A stretch of DNA of 64,000 nt from Brachynemurus nebulosus (Eukaryota; Arthropoda; Insecta; Neuroptera; Myrmeleontidae), in the NCBI GenBank assembly GCA_035578155.1, contig JAPWDM010000066.1, positions 248,001-312,000 of the forward strand, given 5' to 3'. The translations under genes were made by a program, and so were the position numbers. The notes under the pieces were generated by a model. It did no database searches and had not been told where the DNA came from. It saw only the letters and a program-made list of their open reading frames with translations. Shown piece by piece: positions 1 to 11,989 of the stretch (position 1 is the stretch's first letter; each line of letters starts with the position of its first letter).

Positions 1-430
1 CATTCTCGTAAAGAAGCGTAACCTGTATTACGTAACCAAGATTCTAACTGAGAATCTCCTCAGTTTTATCCATAATTGAACCATAAATTCTAAGAGACAC
101 GAGTTGCGACATTTATTGCGGACACCATAATTAGTATCGAATCAGTGGTTGTGTGAACACGTTGTGTCCAAGTGTCTCTTGTGGCTAATAAGTTTTCAAA
201 CAAGTTCGACAATTTTTCTATACACTCATAGAAGAGAGATAGATTCATGGTGATCGAGCATTAGCTGTTTCGTTCTTGAAATTTTTTTGCGTGTTAACAG
301 CTCGGACACAAATTTCGTATATTTATGTACAGACACTATCCAGACACAAAAAATCTGTCAAAATGTGAACAGTAAAGAAATTTATGTGTGACATTTGTGT
401 CGCAATTTGTGTCGTAGTCTAAACCAGGCC
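1..430. mobile_element. Right part of a PIF/Harbinger-type MITE
   Basis: The right end at 430, read inward on the minus strand, is GGCCTGGTTTAGACTACGAC, followed outside by TTA (431-433), the usual Harbinger target duplication. Repeated GTGTCGCAA/GACACAA-type words fill the interior, for example near 80-110 and 390-415. The left end is not recognised and may lie before the window. No coding potential was seen. The superfamily is inferred from the TTA flank and from resemblance to the better-defined MITEs at 15.7, 45.0 and 60.9 kb. Confidence 0.4.
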
Positions 431-433
431 TTA

Positions 434-799
434 CAACAGCAACATAACATTGTTACCTACCATAGCGATATTATAACAAACAACATTCTTCTGTTTATTA
501 AATCTATGCTTGCAGAACGTAATTTTGAGCAAACAGTCACTGTAATATAATATTATGTAGGTAGGTACTACATAATTATGTATCCATATTATATGATATG
601 AAGTGTAAAGATAAATTTGAGACCTGACTTTATTTGCTTTTAAGTAAAATAGATGAAATATAATCAAAACAAAGCTATTTTAATATAAACATGGATTCGT
701 TAAGAAAATACAATTCTTAATGAATTTCCATCACAAAAATTTAGCTATTATAGTAGGCGCCGAATTTCAAAGTTTTTTGTGTTTCTGAAAGTCGAAACT
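434..799. other. AT-rich stretch, nothing recognised
   Basis: There are short TAGGTAGGTACTAC words and no open frame with a recognisable motif. I see no repeat boundary and no RNA gene here. Confidence 0.5.
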
Positions 800-1285
800 A
801 ACCTTTTTATAATACCCGCTTCTAAAGTTCAATATTCGAGCGTTGTGTAATGGGCGTAAAGAGCAGTTTTCATATCATTGTAAAACAAACGACAGTAACT
901 GTGCGCGAAAGTACAACTGTGCGTGAAAGTAGCTAAAACTATGCGAGAAAATAATGATATTAATTTGTCAGTGATAATTATATTCAAATTAAACATGGAA
1001 ACGATCAACAAATTAATAAATAGTTATTTTCGATACATATGCGTAAAGAGAGGTATTCTAGCAGGCTTAAATTCGGGCACGAGTCTAAGGGACTGACGTA
1101 TACACAACGAGATCGAGTGCGTAAGCGCACGAGATCTCGTTGTGTATACGTCAGTCCCTTTAGCGAGTGCCCCAATTTAAGCCTACCGAATACCTCTCTT
1201 TACGCATACGTATCGAACATAATTTTTTATAACGACGGCTTCTAAAGTTTAATAGAGAGAAAAAAATTAATTATTTTTAAGCAAT
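800..1285 (+). repeat. Hairpin-bearing module, forward copy
   Basis: There are three blocks: X (about 800-1022), hairpin H (1029-1217) and Y (1218-1285). X and Y both begin with a TTTTTATAA...GCTTCTAAAGTT sentence. Reverse complements of all three lie at 3411-3993 in the order X', Y', H'. That order is expected if the source was a tandem array of H-Y-spacer-X units rather than a single inverted duplication. No protein is suggested. Confidence 0.6.
1029..1217. repeat. Long hairpin (foldback unit H, copy 1)
   Basis: The sequence from TTCGATACATATGCG to CGCATACGTATCGAA is an almost perfect palindrome centred near 1123, with arms of about 85-90 bases. It includes the pair CTAAGGGACTGACG / CGTCAGTCCCTTTAG. 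It could fold into a long stem in RNA or single-stranded DNA. A second, more diverged copy lies at 3777-3993. Confidence 0.8.
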
Positions 1286-1444
1286 TTTTATTAATTCGTA
1301 GAACGTTGTTGTTTTTTTAGTCGAATTTTCTCCGAAAAATTAGACTTATACAGTCTATACGATAAGAGCTGCGAGAGGCGAGACCAAGGGCGCTATCCGT
1401 TTTCGGACCCGTAGAACACGATTATGTAAAAAAAAAAAGATGTC

Positions 1445-1467
1445 TATATATATATATATATATATAT

Positions 1468-1523
<56 letters not shown>
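1445..1523. repeat. (TA)n array inside FB arm
   Basis: About 39 TA units with two interruptions (TATAGATA). It sits at the same internal position as in all other FB arms, so it is carried by the element. Confidence 0.95.
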
Positions 1524-1526
<3 letters not shown>

Positions 1527-2980
1527 CCCGCAACCTTTTAATATGTGTAGGGCCCCCCTATGGAAGTTAAGAGATGAAATTTGGTAAGTGGGGCTTATTC
1601 CGATGCACAACAATACTATCAAAGTGAGGTCAAATTTTGGGCAAATTTTTTTTCGGACCCGACTTTTAAGGGGGTGGTGGGGGGCGGAAAAGCAATAAAA
1701 CTTTTCCAAATCGGTTTTAAATAATGTTTCGGTCAATTATCTACAACATATCCAAAATTCAGCTTCCTAGGATGATATGGTGGGAGTAGAGGGGGGAAAA
1801 AACGATTTTCGCTGGATCTAACAAGCCCCCAGCCCCCCAGAATTAACGTAGAGGGTTGAAATTTGGTGTGTTGATAAAGTTCGTACCTAGGTTGTGCTTT
1901 TTGGAGGTTTTAATATTTTACCCCCACCCCCCTCATTTTTAAGCTACAATTTCATGCATTTTCGACGTTTTCGAAGTTTGTACCACTCGCACAGGTCACC
2001 CGAATAAACCTAGAGGGCTGAAATTTTGTATTCGGATTGAGTTAGTATCAAGGGGGTGCCTTTTGGGGGTCTCGACTTTTAACCCCTACCCCCACCATTT
2101 TTATACCCAAAAGAACATGATTTTTCTGGTTTTCTAACAGTTTCGTTCGGGTCAAAATCTCCCCAAAACCTAGAGGGCTGAAATTTGGTGTACAGGTTAA
2201 GCTAATAGCCAGACACTGTTTTTTGGAGGTTTCAACTTTTAACCCTTACCCCCACGATTTTTACGCCAATATTTCCTTAATTTTTTTGCTTGTTTTCTAA
2301 CACGTCTAGAGACTCCATAAGGAAACCTAGAGGGCTGAAATTTTGTACGTGTATTCAGTTAGTATCCAGCTAGTACCTTGTAGGGAGTCCACATCACTTT
2401 TCCCCCCACTTCTCCCATTTTTACATCGGAATTGAATGCTATTGTTAAATGTGTTTTAAAAGCATTATGTTTATTCTAAATACAAGTAGGCGAATAGTAA
2501 TTTTAAAAAATTTAAAAAAAAGTGAATACAATTTTTTAACAAATGAAATACATACATATTAAGTAATTTGCAAATGTTATTAAAGTCACTGTTTATTTAT
2601 TTATTTAATTATTATTTAGGAATTTTGGATTTTTATTATTTATAAAATAGAAATTTTGGATTTTTTTGGAAAGAAAAAATATCTTCATAAAAGCCTTCCA
2701 GTTTACTATTTAAGTTCCTTTTTTAATATTTAAAAGTAAAACACAAAGGCAATTGGCGGATAAGCATGGATAGAAATGCCCTCGTACGAATTGTGTTGGC
2801 TTTTTCCCTGTTAACTTCTATCGGCACAAAATTTAAATTTACTGAGATTCAGCCCTTAAAACCTTAAAATCTTTTTATAAAGCCCCGATCAATCGGACAC
2901 TCATTATCAGTTTTGAAACCACCAAAATTACAAATCGCTTGTGGACTTTCAATTATATTTCGCTTGTAGACACTCAATAC

Positions 2981-3045
2981 CGAAGAAATAATTTTTTTTT
3001 TTATTTTTTTATTTTTTATTTTTTATTTTTATTTTTTTTTTTTTT
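2981..3045. repeat. T-rich low-complexity tract
   Basis: Runs of T broken by single A (TTTTTATTTTTTATT type), within the FB copy and absent from the other FB arms at that length. Confidence 0.8.
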
Positions 3046-3410
3046 GAAAGAAAAAATATCTTTATAAAGGCCTTCCAGTTTACTATTTAAGGTCCTTTTT
3101 TAATATTTAAAACTAAAACATAAAGGCAATTAGCGGATAAACATGGGCAGGAATGCCCTCGTACGAATTGTGTTGGTTTTTTTTCTGCTACCTGTTTTCG
3201 GCACAAAATTGAAATTTACTGAGATACAGCCCTTAAATGCTTAAAATCTTTTTTTAAAGCCTCGATCAGCCGAACACTCATCACCAGTTTTGAAACCAAC
3301 AAAATGACAATTCGGTTGTAGACTTTCAATCACATTTCGCTTGTAAACATTCAATACCGAAGATGAAGGGGAAAATTCGACTACCGTGATGGGGCCCCGC
3401 TGCTCATTTA

Positions 3411-3993
3411 TTAATTTGTTGATCGTTTCCATGTTAATTTGAATATGATTATCATTGATAAATGAATATCATTATTTTCTCGCATAGTTTTAGCTACTTT
3501 CACGCACACTTGTACTTTCGCGCACAGTTACTGTTATTTGTTTTACAATGATATAAAAAACTGCTCTTTACGCCCACTACACAACGCTCGAATATTGAAC
3601 TTTAGAAGCAGGTGTTATAAAAAAAAATAAAAACAATCTATAAATTAATAAAAAAAAAATTTTTTCATATAACATTATAAAATAAAATTAACCCTACTAT
3701 TTTCTAAAATTACTTAAAAATAATTAATTTTTTTCTCTCTATTAAACTGTAGAATCCGTCGTTATAAAAAATTATGTTCGATACGTATGCGTAAAGTGAG
3801 GTATCCAATAGGCTTAAACTGGGGCACTCGCTAAAGGGACTGACGCATACACAATGAGATCTTGTGCGCTTACCCCCACTCGCCTAACGGCTCGTGAGGG
3901 TATACTCGATGTCGTTGTGTATGTGTCAGTCCCTTAGACTCGTGCCCCAATTTAAGTCTACTAGAATACCTCTCTTTACGCATAGGTATCGAA
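3411..3993 (-). repeat. Hairpin-bearing module, inverted copy
   Basis: 3411-3625 is the reverse complement of block X (about 800-1022), 3703-3776 is that of block Y, and 3777-3993 is hairpin H. The block junctions inferred here (H-Y-spacer-X) differ from the forward copy (X-H-Y) in the way two phases of one tandem array would. Confidence 0.6.
3777..3993. repeat. Long hairpin (foldback unit H, copy 2)
   Basis: The arms start TTCGATACGTATGCG and end CGCATAGGTATCGAA. The central loop contains GCTTACCCCCACTCG and is longer and more diverged than in copy 1 at 1029-1217. Confidence 0.75.
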
Positions 3994-4380
3994 AATAACT
4001 TACTATTATATTATTATATAGAATGCGTGCGAGTGTGTGTCTTTGCATAGTTACTCTTGATCAAAACATTCAACTTTTACAAGTGTCATGTCATGTCAGG
4101 ATGTCATTTATACCAAAAACGGCACGAACTTTTCTGATGACCCAATATAATATATAAATGTTACACATAACAATAAAGTTTTCCCCTTGCTTAAAGACCA
4201 ACAAATAAAAATGAAGATATAAAATATTGGCTAGACAAATTTCCGCTAATTTTGTAGCCCTCTACAGTAGTTTAAAATATATAGAGATCTAATTTCTGTG
4301 TAAATATATAGCACTCGATAATGAGAGTTTAATTTGTTGATATATAACTTTTTTTCTATTCGATGCAGAAACGTTTATTT
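3994..4380. other. Spacer, nothing recognised
   Basis: AT-rich with several near-repeats (TGTCATGTCATG) and no motif of a coding or RNA gene. Confidence 0.4.
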
Positions 4381-4502
4381 TAGCGAATTTCCAAAACTGG
4401 AAATTCAGCTTTTACGCCAGGTGTCATGGTGCGACCTAAGCCCGGGACCATATCAGAAATATGTTTTGAGGTCCCTAGAATACGAAAATGATATTCACTA
4501 AA

Positions 4503-4632
<130 letters not shown>

Positions 4633-6929
4633 CCGCGCGATAACTCTCGAACGAAACGTTTAATGCTTATGAAATTTTGTGTGCGAATTCGATTTTCCAA
4701 ATCGTTGGATGAGTTCGTTAGCCAGACACGTCGGATGCCCAGAAGTAGGTTTTCCGGGCGTTTTTTGTCAACAAAATGAGTTTTTTGCCAGAATTAAGCA
4801 ATTTTTCAAATTTTTTTTTACACCAAGCCATAGTAAAAGGTAAAATGCATAAAAAATGTTTTTATACCGTTGCTCTAAATTACTTACTTTTCGAGAAAAA
4901 CTAGGAAATATGTCGTTCTCCATTTCACTCGCACTCGCATTCTTTTTTTTTCTGTCTCATTTTTTGCGAGCTAAATTCGAAAAAAACCGCTTTATAAGTA
5001 GCGTGTCATGATTTTTTTAATCCAATTTAACGATTAGGCTATATTCTATTTCTCTGTCAGTTAAATGTTTTTATAATGTATCTCTGTTCCATTTTTTTTG
5101 ACAAAAATACTCCCGACGATATCTGTTATGTGATATGATCAGAATTTAGATTATATTTACACCTTCCTAAAATTAATAAGAGTTTGCTTCAATCGTATAA
5201 AAATTACGTTAAATCATATTCAAACAATAATATTTTTACGTAATTTTCTATCCAATTGACAATACAGTTATGATTAGAATTGTATAATCAGAGTATTCTA
5301 GTATTAAATAATTTTGCACATTCAATTTTTTTTTTAACAAAAAAAAATTTTTTTTAATTTTGACACATTCTTTTATGAAATTTCGATTAAGAAATATTAA
5401 AAAATTTTAAAGTGAATCATTTAAAAAGAGTTAAAAATAAATTAAAAAGGAAACATTTCTCTATTTTAACATATTTGTAAAGAAAATTTTACAGTTTACT
5501 TACAGTTTTTTGAAAAAATGTAATAACATTTTTACATACAATAAAGATTATATTTGAACGGTAGGAAATTCACAAATTTTTTTTATTTCTTTAATTAATT
5601 ATTAAATTTGGTTTTAGAAGAAAATCTTCGTCTAATTCGTTCCAAGCCGAAAGTATAGCCACTAATAAGGACATTCCTCTGTTAAAATAAATGGAAAATA
5701 TATTGGAATTTATTTAATCAAAGCCATTCATACACATTTTTAAAATATCTTTTTGAATTATATAACAAATAAAACCTGTGTAAAAAAATCTAATTGGCGT
5801 GTTTTTTCTCAATTTTCTAATATTAAGTAAGGCTCGTTAGTTAGGGAGTGATTGTGTCAAAATTTTAATGTGAAATATGGTAATTTTAACCCTCTTTAAA
5901 AGAACATTTCGATTTTAACAATAAAAAAATTTTAAAAAGTGTTTTCGTTTTTCCCGGATTACCAAAAACTTTTCATAGGCATATCTGTGACTAAAGTGGC
6001 CGCCCTTTCTTAAGAAAATAAAGTATTTTTAAAATTTTGTGCAAAAAAATAAAACACAATTAACGAAAAAAAAGTACGCGTTCCCATATTTTTAAGATTT
6101 TGTAGTACAAGAAAATCCTTATAAATTCATCATATCTGTTATTGCATTTACTAGCTTTTACGCAATTTAATAAACAGTATCGTTTTGATTTTTTAAACTC
6201 ATTTAAGACATTTATTGTTAGTGAGATATATTTGAATTATTTTCCTAACTAATAAATTAAATTCTGTAGACTGATGTTTTTGTAGATAAAAAAAATTCTA
6301 GGTAACGTCTGTATTAGACAAAAGTCTGAAAAATGGACGTAGAATCTCACTGTTATTAATTATTATGTCTTAGTCTTTTGAAAAATTATTTTTTAAACTA
6401 AAATAAGAATAGGAGGAATATAAACTTAGGGGTAAACGACAGGGGTATATAAACTTTTTTTTAGATTCTACGTTTATTTTTACAGAAAATCATCAAGTAC
6501 CTATTATTTCTTTTTTGAATGTATAAATACAAAAAGTTCGAAATTATTTTATATTAGAATTTCAATTTTGGTCGACCCTACGGGTTGTCCCCATTTACTC
6601 TTTTCTCGTCTATTTTGACCCCAATTTTTCATAGAGAAGAAATTATACGATTTTTGTTAATTTTTCAAAAACCACCGATATTTTTAAATTTTTTTGGATA
6701 CTGCTGATAAAGTGACCATCTTCGCGTAAATTTTTAATATATTAAAGATTAGGTACTCATAAAATAAATACAAAAAAATACGGTGTGAATTCTGAATGCG
6801 TACCTATTCATCCTTGTCTACGGTAGCACATTTTTTATTGACATAAATATTAGAAACGCAGGAAAAGAGACCAGGAATCAACATAGAAGTGGATTATGGT
6901 ACGATAATTATTATGGATTATGGTATGGT

Positions 6930-7640
6930 ATGGTATTTTCTGAAAAAAGTGCTTAGGACCAAAGTTATAGAGTTCAAAGTGATGCACTTCATGATGACTT
7001 TGAAGTTGACCTTGAGGTCAATTTGAAAATCATTTAATATTTTTCAAAAGGAGTAGTTTACTTTTCATCCCTAAATGGTTCAAAGTATATTCGAACGAAT
7101 TTCACATGCAAGATAGAAAATAAGTGATCAAGAAGTAATTTTGAAAAATACTTGCTCAATCGCAATCGGAAAAATAATAGTTAATCATATGTTCAATTGA
7201 ATTCCTAATATGATAACTATAGAGTAGCAATAAAAATTTTAAAAAATTTTGAAAATTTCTAATATAACATAAAGTTAATGTTTAACACACAATTGGAGTG
7301 ATATTAAATCTTTTCTTAACTTTACTTCTAAAATTACTTACAAAAATGTTTTCTTCTAATTTTTTCTATAAATTTGCGCCTATTTTTCCATTTCGTCAGG
7401 TTTTTATTTTTTTATTTTAAAAAAATAACGCAACAAATCAATTTTGAAGATAGATTGAGTCAGTACATGAAATTATTGCTTATAGGTACAGGATATGGTC
7501 AAAGTTCGGCAATGGCTAATCATTTTCAACTGACCTTGAAAATCGATTTCAGGGTCACTATCAAGTGCATCGCTTTAAATTCTACAAATTTGGTACTCAG
7601 CCCTTTTTTCAGAAAATATGTCCTTTCAAAAATATTTAGC
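6930..7640. repeat. Internal inverted repeat of family A
   Basis: 6930-7060 (ending in the GTTGACCTTGAGGTCAATT region) and 7480-7640 carry degenerate inverse versions of one sentence: CTGAAAAAAGTGC...GATGCACTT against AAGTGCATCGC...TTTTTTCAG. Both contain GACCTTGA half-sites. Confidence 0.6.
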
Positions 7641-7688
7641 TATAACTGTTTTCATCTACAGAGGTTGAATGGTGTTTTCTACCCCTAA
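7374..7688 (+). other. Small reading frame carried by family A (104 codons)
   Basis: This frame is also open in the inverted copies (24460-24777, 105 codons; 47397-47630, 77 codons). They differ by a few substitutions (R/H, L/V and S/T changes), and the third copy is shortened at its start. No family was recognised. There is no signal peptide or catalytic motif, and the frame overlaps an internal inverted repeat, which argues for chance openness in related DNA. I would not call it a gene without a codon-substitution test. Confidence 0.2.
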
Positions 7689-7752
7689 AAAGCGTATTTA
7701 GCCGAAATAAAAAAAACGCGTATTTAATATTTTTCGCTATTTAATAAGTATG

Positions 7753-8007
7753 TTAAGTTTCATTCAAATTGGCGAGTATTAGTTGGGTAATGTTATTTGT
7801 CAGAATGTATTGCCGATCTAGTTTTTTCAATATTTCTTTGCTCGTTTTCAGAATTTGTATTTTAATTTCTACTGACAAATAACTCATTCTTTTCTTCGAT
7901 TTGAGTAACTTATATTTGCTGATGTTGACCATTAATTGATCGAAACATATCAAATATTTTTCAATGATTTTTTTAGCGAATGTCGAAAATTTTGAAAATT
8001 TTTTCAC
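7753..8007 (-). other. Small basic reading frame in family A (84 codons)
   Basis: The frame is Lys-rich with hydrophobic spacing and is open only in this copy. The inverted copies carry a TAA where this one has TAT, in the phrase agcaaatataag. No family was recognised. The shared stop in two of three copies suggests either loss of an old frame or chance. Confidence 0.15.
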
Positions 8008-8460
8008 CGTTAGTAAGTTAAAGTATTTGAATTCATTAAGTAATTAAATGATATCCACAAGAAACTTACGGACTACCATAAGTTATATGAGATCCCTAGG
8101 ACCCGTTTTTTACTGTTAGGATAAACTTTTTACTAAAATTATTTTAGATGAATAAAGGTTATGTTGTATGATTTCCGCCAGGGTTTACTGTTCCCATTAT
8201 TGTAAAAAATAAACTAACCGACCGATTTTGAAAATTTTTTCACTGTTAGAGAACTAAATTATTTTAGATGGATACAACTATGCTGCACAAAGTCCGTTCG
8301 GGTTCTTGGGTCCCAAAAATATCAAAACTAATTACCCAGCCGATTTTAAAAAATCTTTTACTCTTAGAAAGCTAAACTATTTTAAATAGGTACAGTACAA
8401 ATCCGCCAGTCCCCAAAATTTGGAAATTCGCTATGTTATGCAGATGCTGCGACAGGGGTA

Positions 8461-9482
8461 TTTTAACATAGGTAGGTACTAGAGTCTTTGAGTCTTTGAG
8501 TTATTGGTAATAAATGTGTTATTAAACACAACTTCTTTTCAGCAAATTACCATGTATAACATTATCCATTACCCAATAGTCGACGTTACAACCAGTTAAT
8601 GGTTGATACAATAGCAGTATAAACAATAAATACTATACTAGAGATACCTATACCGTAAAATACTTTACATATACATACATATATTGCTTTATATACAAGT
8701 GTATTCTTCTCTATGGATGTGATTGTTGGTAACCTGCAAAGATAGGATCATCATGTTTAGTAGAGCTAAAGTTCGAAATACCGTAGTGTGTGGAGGTAGT
8801 ATTATGGAAGTTACGTACGGGAAACGGTAACAGTTTGTTGTAGGTATTTTATAGATGAACACTTTTGAACTTTTGAATAAAATTGAATTCATACATTACA
8901 TTTACGGAACACGGACCGACACATACCTATACCTACATACATATGAGGAGATTATAATATTATAAGTATTGTGAAATGGGAAAGATGTATGTGTAAAGTA
9001 AACTTTACATTTATATTAAATACAGTGTCTTCCGAGAGTATTTAAATATAATTTTCTTAGAAACAGATGTTCTTATTTCTAAAATATACAAATATATGGT
9101 GGGGGCGCTGGAAGCAATTTCATCTAATTTTTGAAATAGTAAGGCTTTAAATACGGTTCTTTTGAAGTCTAACATTCGTATAACATTTCAAAATTAGAGG
9201 GAATCTGTATTTGTTATATAATAATTTCTTTGAATATTCAATTTAAAATATTTGTAAAATAAACTAAGGAGAAGAAAATTTCAATATGTTTTCGTCTTTG
9301 ACCTGTAACTTTTTACTACAACTAAATAGCTAAGTTGTTACAACCGTGAAAATTTATTCTCAAAATACTATGGTGGAAGCTCAGGGGAATATTTTAGTGA
9401 CCAAATTTTTACTTCTGGGGCTCTTCTTTTTTATTATCGATCGATTTTTCAATGAAATTCTACTTTTATAAATAAAAAACGC
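8461..9482. other. Intergenic/unique-looking spacer, nothing recognised
   Basis: There are tandem GAGTCTTTGAGTCTTTGAG words near 8481 and several short ACATACATAC runs. No frame with a recognisable product. This is one of the few stretches with no second copy in the window. Confidence 0.4.
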
Positions 9483-10957
9483 CGCGCCTATTTTTCCTTT
9501 CATCTTCGGTATTGAGTGTCTACAAGCGAAATGTAATTGAAAGTCCACAAGCGATTTGTAATTTTGGTGGTTTCAAAACTGATGATGAGTGTCCGGTTGA
9601 TCGGGGCTTTAAAAAAAGGTTTTAAGTTTTTAAGGGCTGAATCTCAGTAAATTTCAATTTTGTACCGATAGCAGTTAACAGGGAAAAAGCCAACACAATT
9701 CGTACGAGGGTATTTCTATCCATGCTTATCCGCCAATTGCCTTTGTGTTTTATTTTTAAATATTCAAAAAGGAACTTAAATAGTAAACTGGAAGGCTTTT
9801 ATGAAGATATTTTTTCTTTCCAAAAAAATCCAAAATTTCTATTTTATAATTAATAAAAATCCAAAATTCCTAATTTATAAATAAACAGTGACTTTAATAA
9901 CATTTTTAAATTACTTAATATGTATGTATTTCATTTGTTAAAAAAATTATATTCACTTTTTTTTTAAATTTTTTAAAATTACTATTCGCCTACTTGTATT
10001 TAGAATAAAAGTAATGCATTTAAAACACATTTAACAATAGCATTCAATTCCGATGTAAAAATGGGAGAAGTGGGGGGAAAAGTAACGTGGACTCCCTAAA
10101 AGGTACTAGCTGGATACTAACTGAATACACGTACAAAAATTCAGCCCTCTAGGTTTCCTTAGAGAGTCACTAGACGTGTTAGAAAACAAGCAAAAAAATT
10201 AAGGAAATATTGGCGTAAAAATCGTGGGGGTAAGGGTTAAAAGTTGAAACCCCCAAAAAACAGTGTCTGGCTATTAGCTTAACCTGTACAAAAAATTTCA
10301 ACCCTCTAGGTTTATTTAGGGAGATTTTGACCCGAACGAAACTGTTAAAAAACAAGAAAAATCATGTTCTTTTGGGTATAAAAATGGTGGGGGTAGGGGT
10401 TAAAAGTCGAGACCCCCAAAAGGCACCCTCTTGATACTAACTCAATCCGAATACAAAATTTCGGCCCTCTAGGTTTATTCGGGTGACCTGTGCGAGTGGT
10501 ACAAACTTCGAAAACGTCAAAAAAGCATGAAATTGTAGCTTGAAAATGAGGGGGGTGGGGGTAAATATTAAAACCTCCAAAAAGCACAACCTAGCTACGA
10601 ACTTTATCGACACACCAAATTGCAACCCTCTACGTTAATTCTGGGAGGCTGGGGGCGTGTTAGATCCAGCGAAAATCGTTTTTCCCCCCTCTACTCCCAC
10701 CAAATCATCCTAGGAATCTGAATTTTGGATATGTTGTAGATAATTGACCGAAACATTATTTCCAACCGGTTTGGAAAAGTTTTATTGCTTTTCCGCCCCC
10801 CTCCCCACAACCCCCTTAAAAGTTGGGTCGGATCAAAAATTTTCCCAAAATTTGACCCCACTTTGATAGTATGAGGTGCCTCGAAAATGAGCCCCATTTA
10901 CCAAATTTCATCTCTTAACTTCCATAGGGGGGCCCTACACAAATTAAAATGTGGCGG

Positions 10958-10960
<3 letters not shown>

Positions 10961-11030
<70 letters not shown>
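10961..11030. repeat. (TA)n array, left part
   Basis: About 35 TA units, abutting the left end of the inserted element at 11031. The array resumes at 14716. Confidence 0.95.
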
Positions 11031-11033
<3 letters not shown>

Positions 11034-11407
11034 TCTAAGAAAAAAATGTACCGTTTTACTACTATTATAGGAGGCAATTAAATGCCTTCTATAATGACAG
11101 TAACATTACAAACCGTAATGTACGAAGGTGAAAATTACACCATCATGGTGTAATTATTACTCACTCATATGTGTAGTTTTACACATGTCGTACGTAAAAT
11201 TACGGTCCAGGTGTGTAATAGATTACGTTTTATTTGTGTATTAACTACACAACAAGATGTAATTTTACACATTCAGTTCGCAATAGTGCGCAGTTAAACG
11301 TAAAATTACATCATATTAATGTATTTTTAAACCACGCCTGTACACCTGAAAATGTAATTTTACACACTTATATAGTAATGTTTACACCCAGAAAAGTGTA
11401 ATATTAA

Positions 11408-11466
11408 TCCAACTGAATCACTCATTCTGATTCAATTCAACTGAATCAGTATGAGTGATTCAATTG
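11408..11466. repeat. Short hairpin in the CMC-like element
   Basis: AACTGAATCACTCAT... and its near-perfect complement ATGAGTGATTCAATTG form a stem of about 25 bases with a small loop containing CAATTCAACTG. Confidence 0.7.
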
Positions 11467-11989
11467 TGCTGAAAAAAATAAACTGATTGAAAATAACGAA
11501 TCAAAAAAGATTATTGATGGTTTTTTTACATAAATATTTATAATAATATGACGTATAGAATAATTTGGAATTATATACAAAAAGATTCGAGATCTTAAAT
11601 ATTTTGCTTATTATGTCTAAATTTCTATATATAAGTGTGTCGTATGATAAAATAATAATTTTTTTGGTAAATTTTAAAATAAACACTCCAAAAAAGTAAG
11701 ATTATAAAAGTTTTATTATGAACGTTTACTTGCTTTCATGAACATAGGTAATCTTTATTTTGCAGTGTAACTGCCAATTAAACTGGTCAAAATTTTGAGA
11801 TATGACTTTTTTTTACAATGCTTACGTTTTGCAGACACAATTATTTAAGCAATATCTTATAAAAAATTTAATTGTAATTAGATTACAATGATAATAATAT
11901 TAAAAACTTATGGATTAAAATTGTAGTTACATCATATCAAAAATATAGTTTAAGAAAATTAACTAAACAATACTTAAATATAAGAAAAA

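Larger units (their letters stand above)
1314..3405 (-). mobile_element. Foldback family FB, single arm (right-arm orientation)
   Basis: This copy runs from TAGTCGAATTTTCTCC at 1319 through a (TA)n array to GAAAATTCGACTACCGTGAT and the GGGGCCCCGCTGCTC tail ending about 3405. It therefore has AGTCGAATTTTC at both ends in inverted orientation. It matches the right arm of the complete element at 20726-22632 over its whole length. About 160-bp degenerate internal repeats (motif ttcagccctctaggt, here as its complement) are visible between 1840 and 2340. It interrupts the hairpin module. No transposase is seen. Confidence 0.75.

Noticed and set aside
1422..1736. Frames encoding long Tyr-Ile runs (also 4380-4700, 10887-11081, 14713-14931, 20357-20632, 20768-21136, 27435-27677, 42078-42550, 53245-53715, 57779-58081)
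   Set aside because: They are translations of (TA)n microsatellites. The non-repeat tails are parts of FB or family A.
10345..10897. Overlapping frames within the FB arm
   Set aside because: They translate the 160-bp noncoding repeats, and homologous positions in other arms are not kept as frames consistently.
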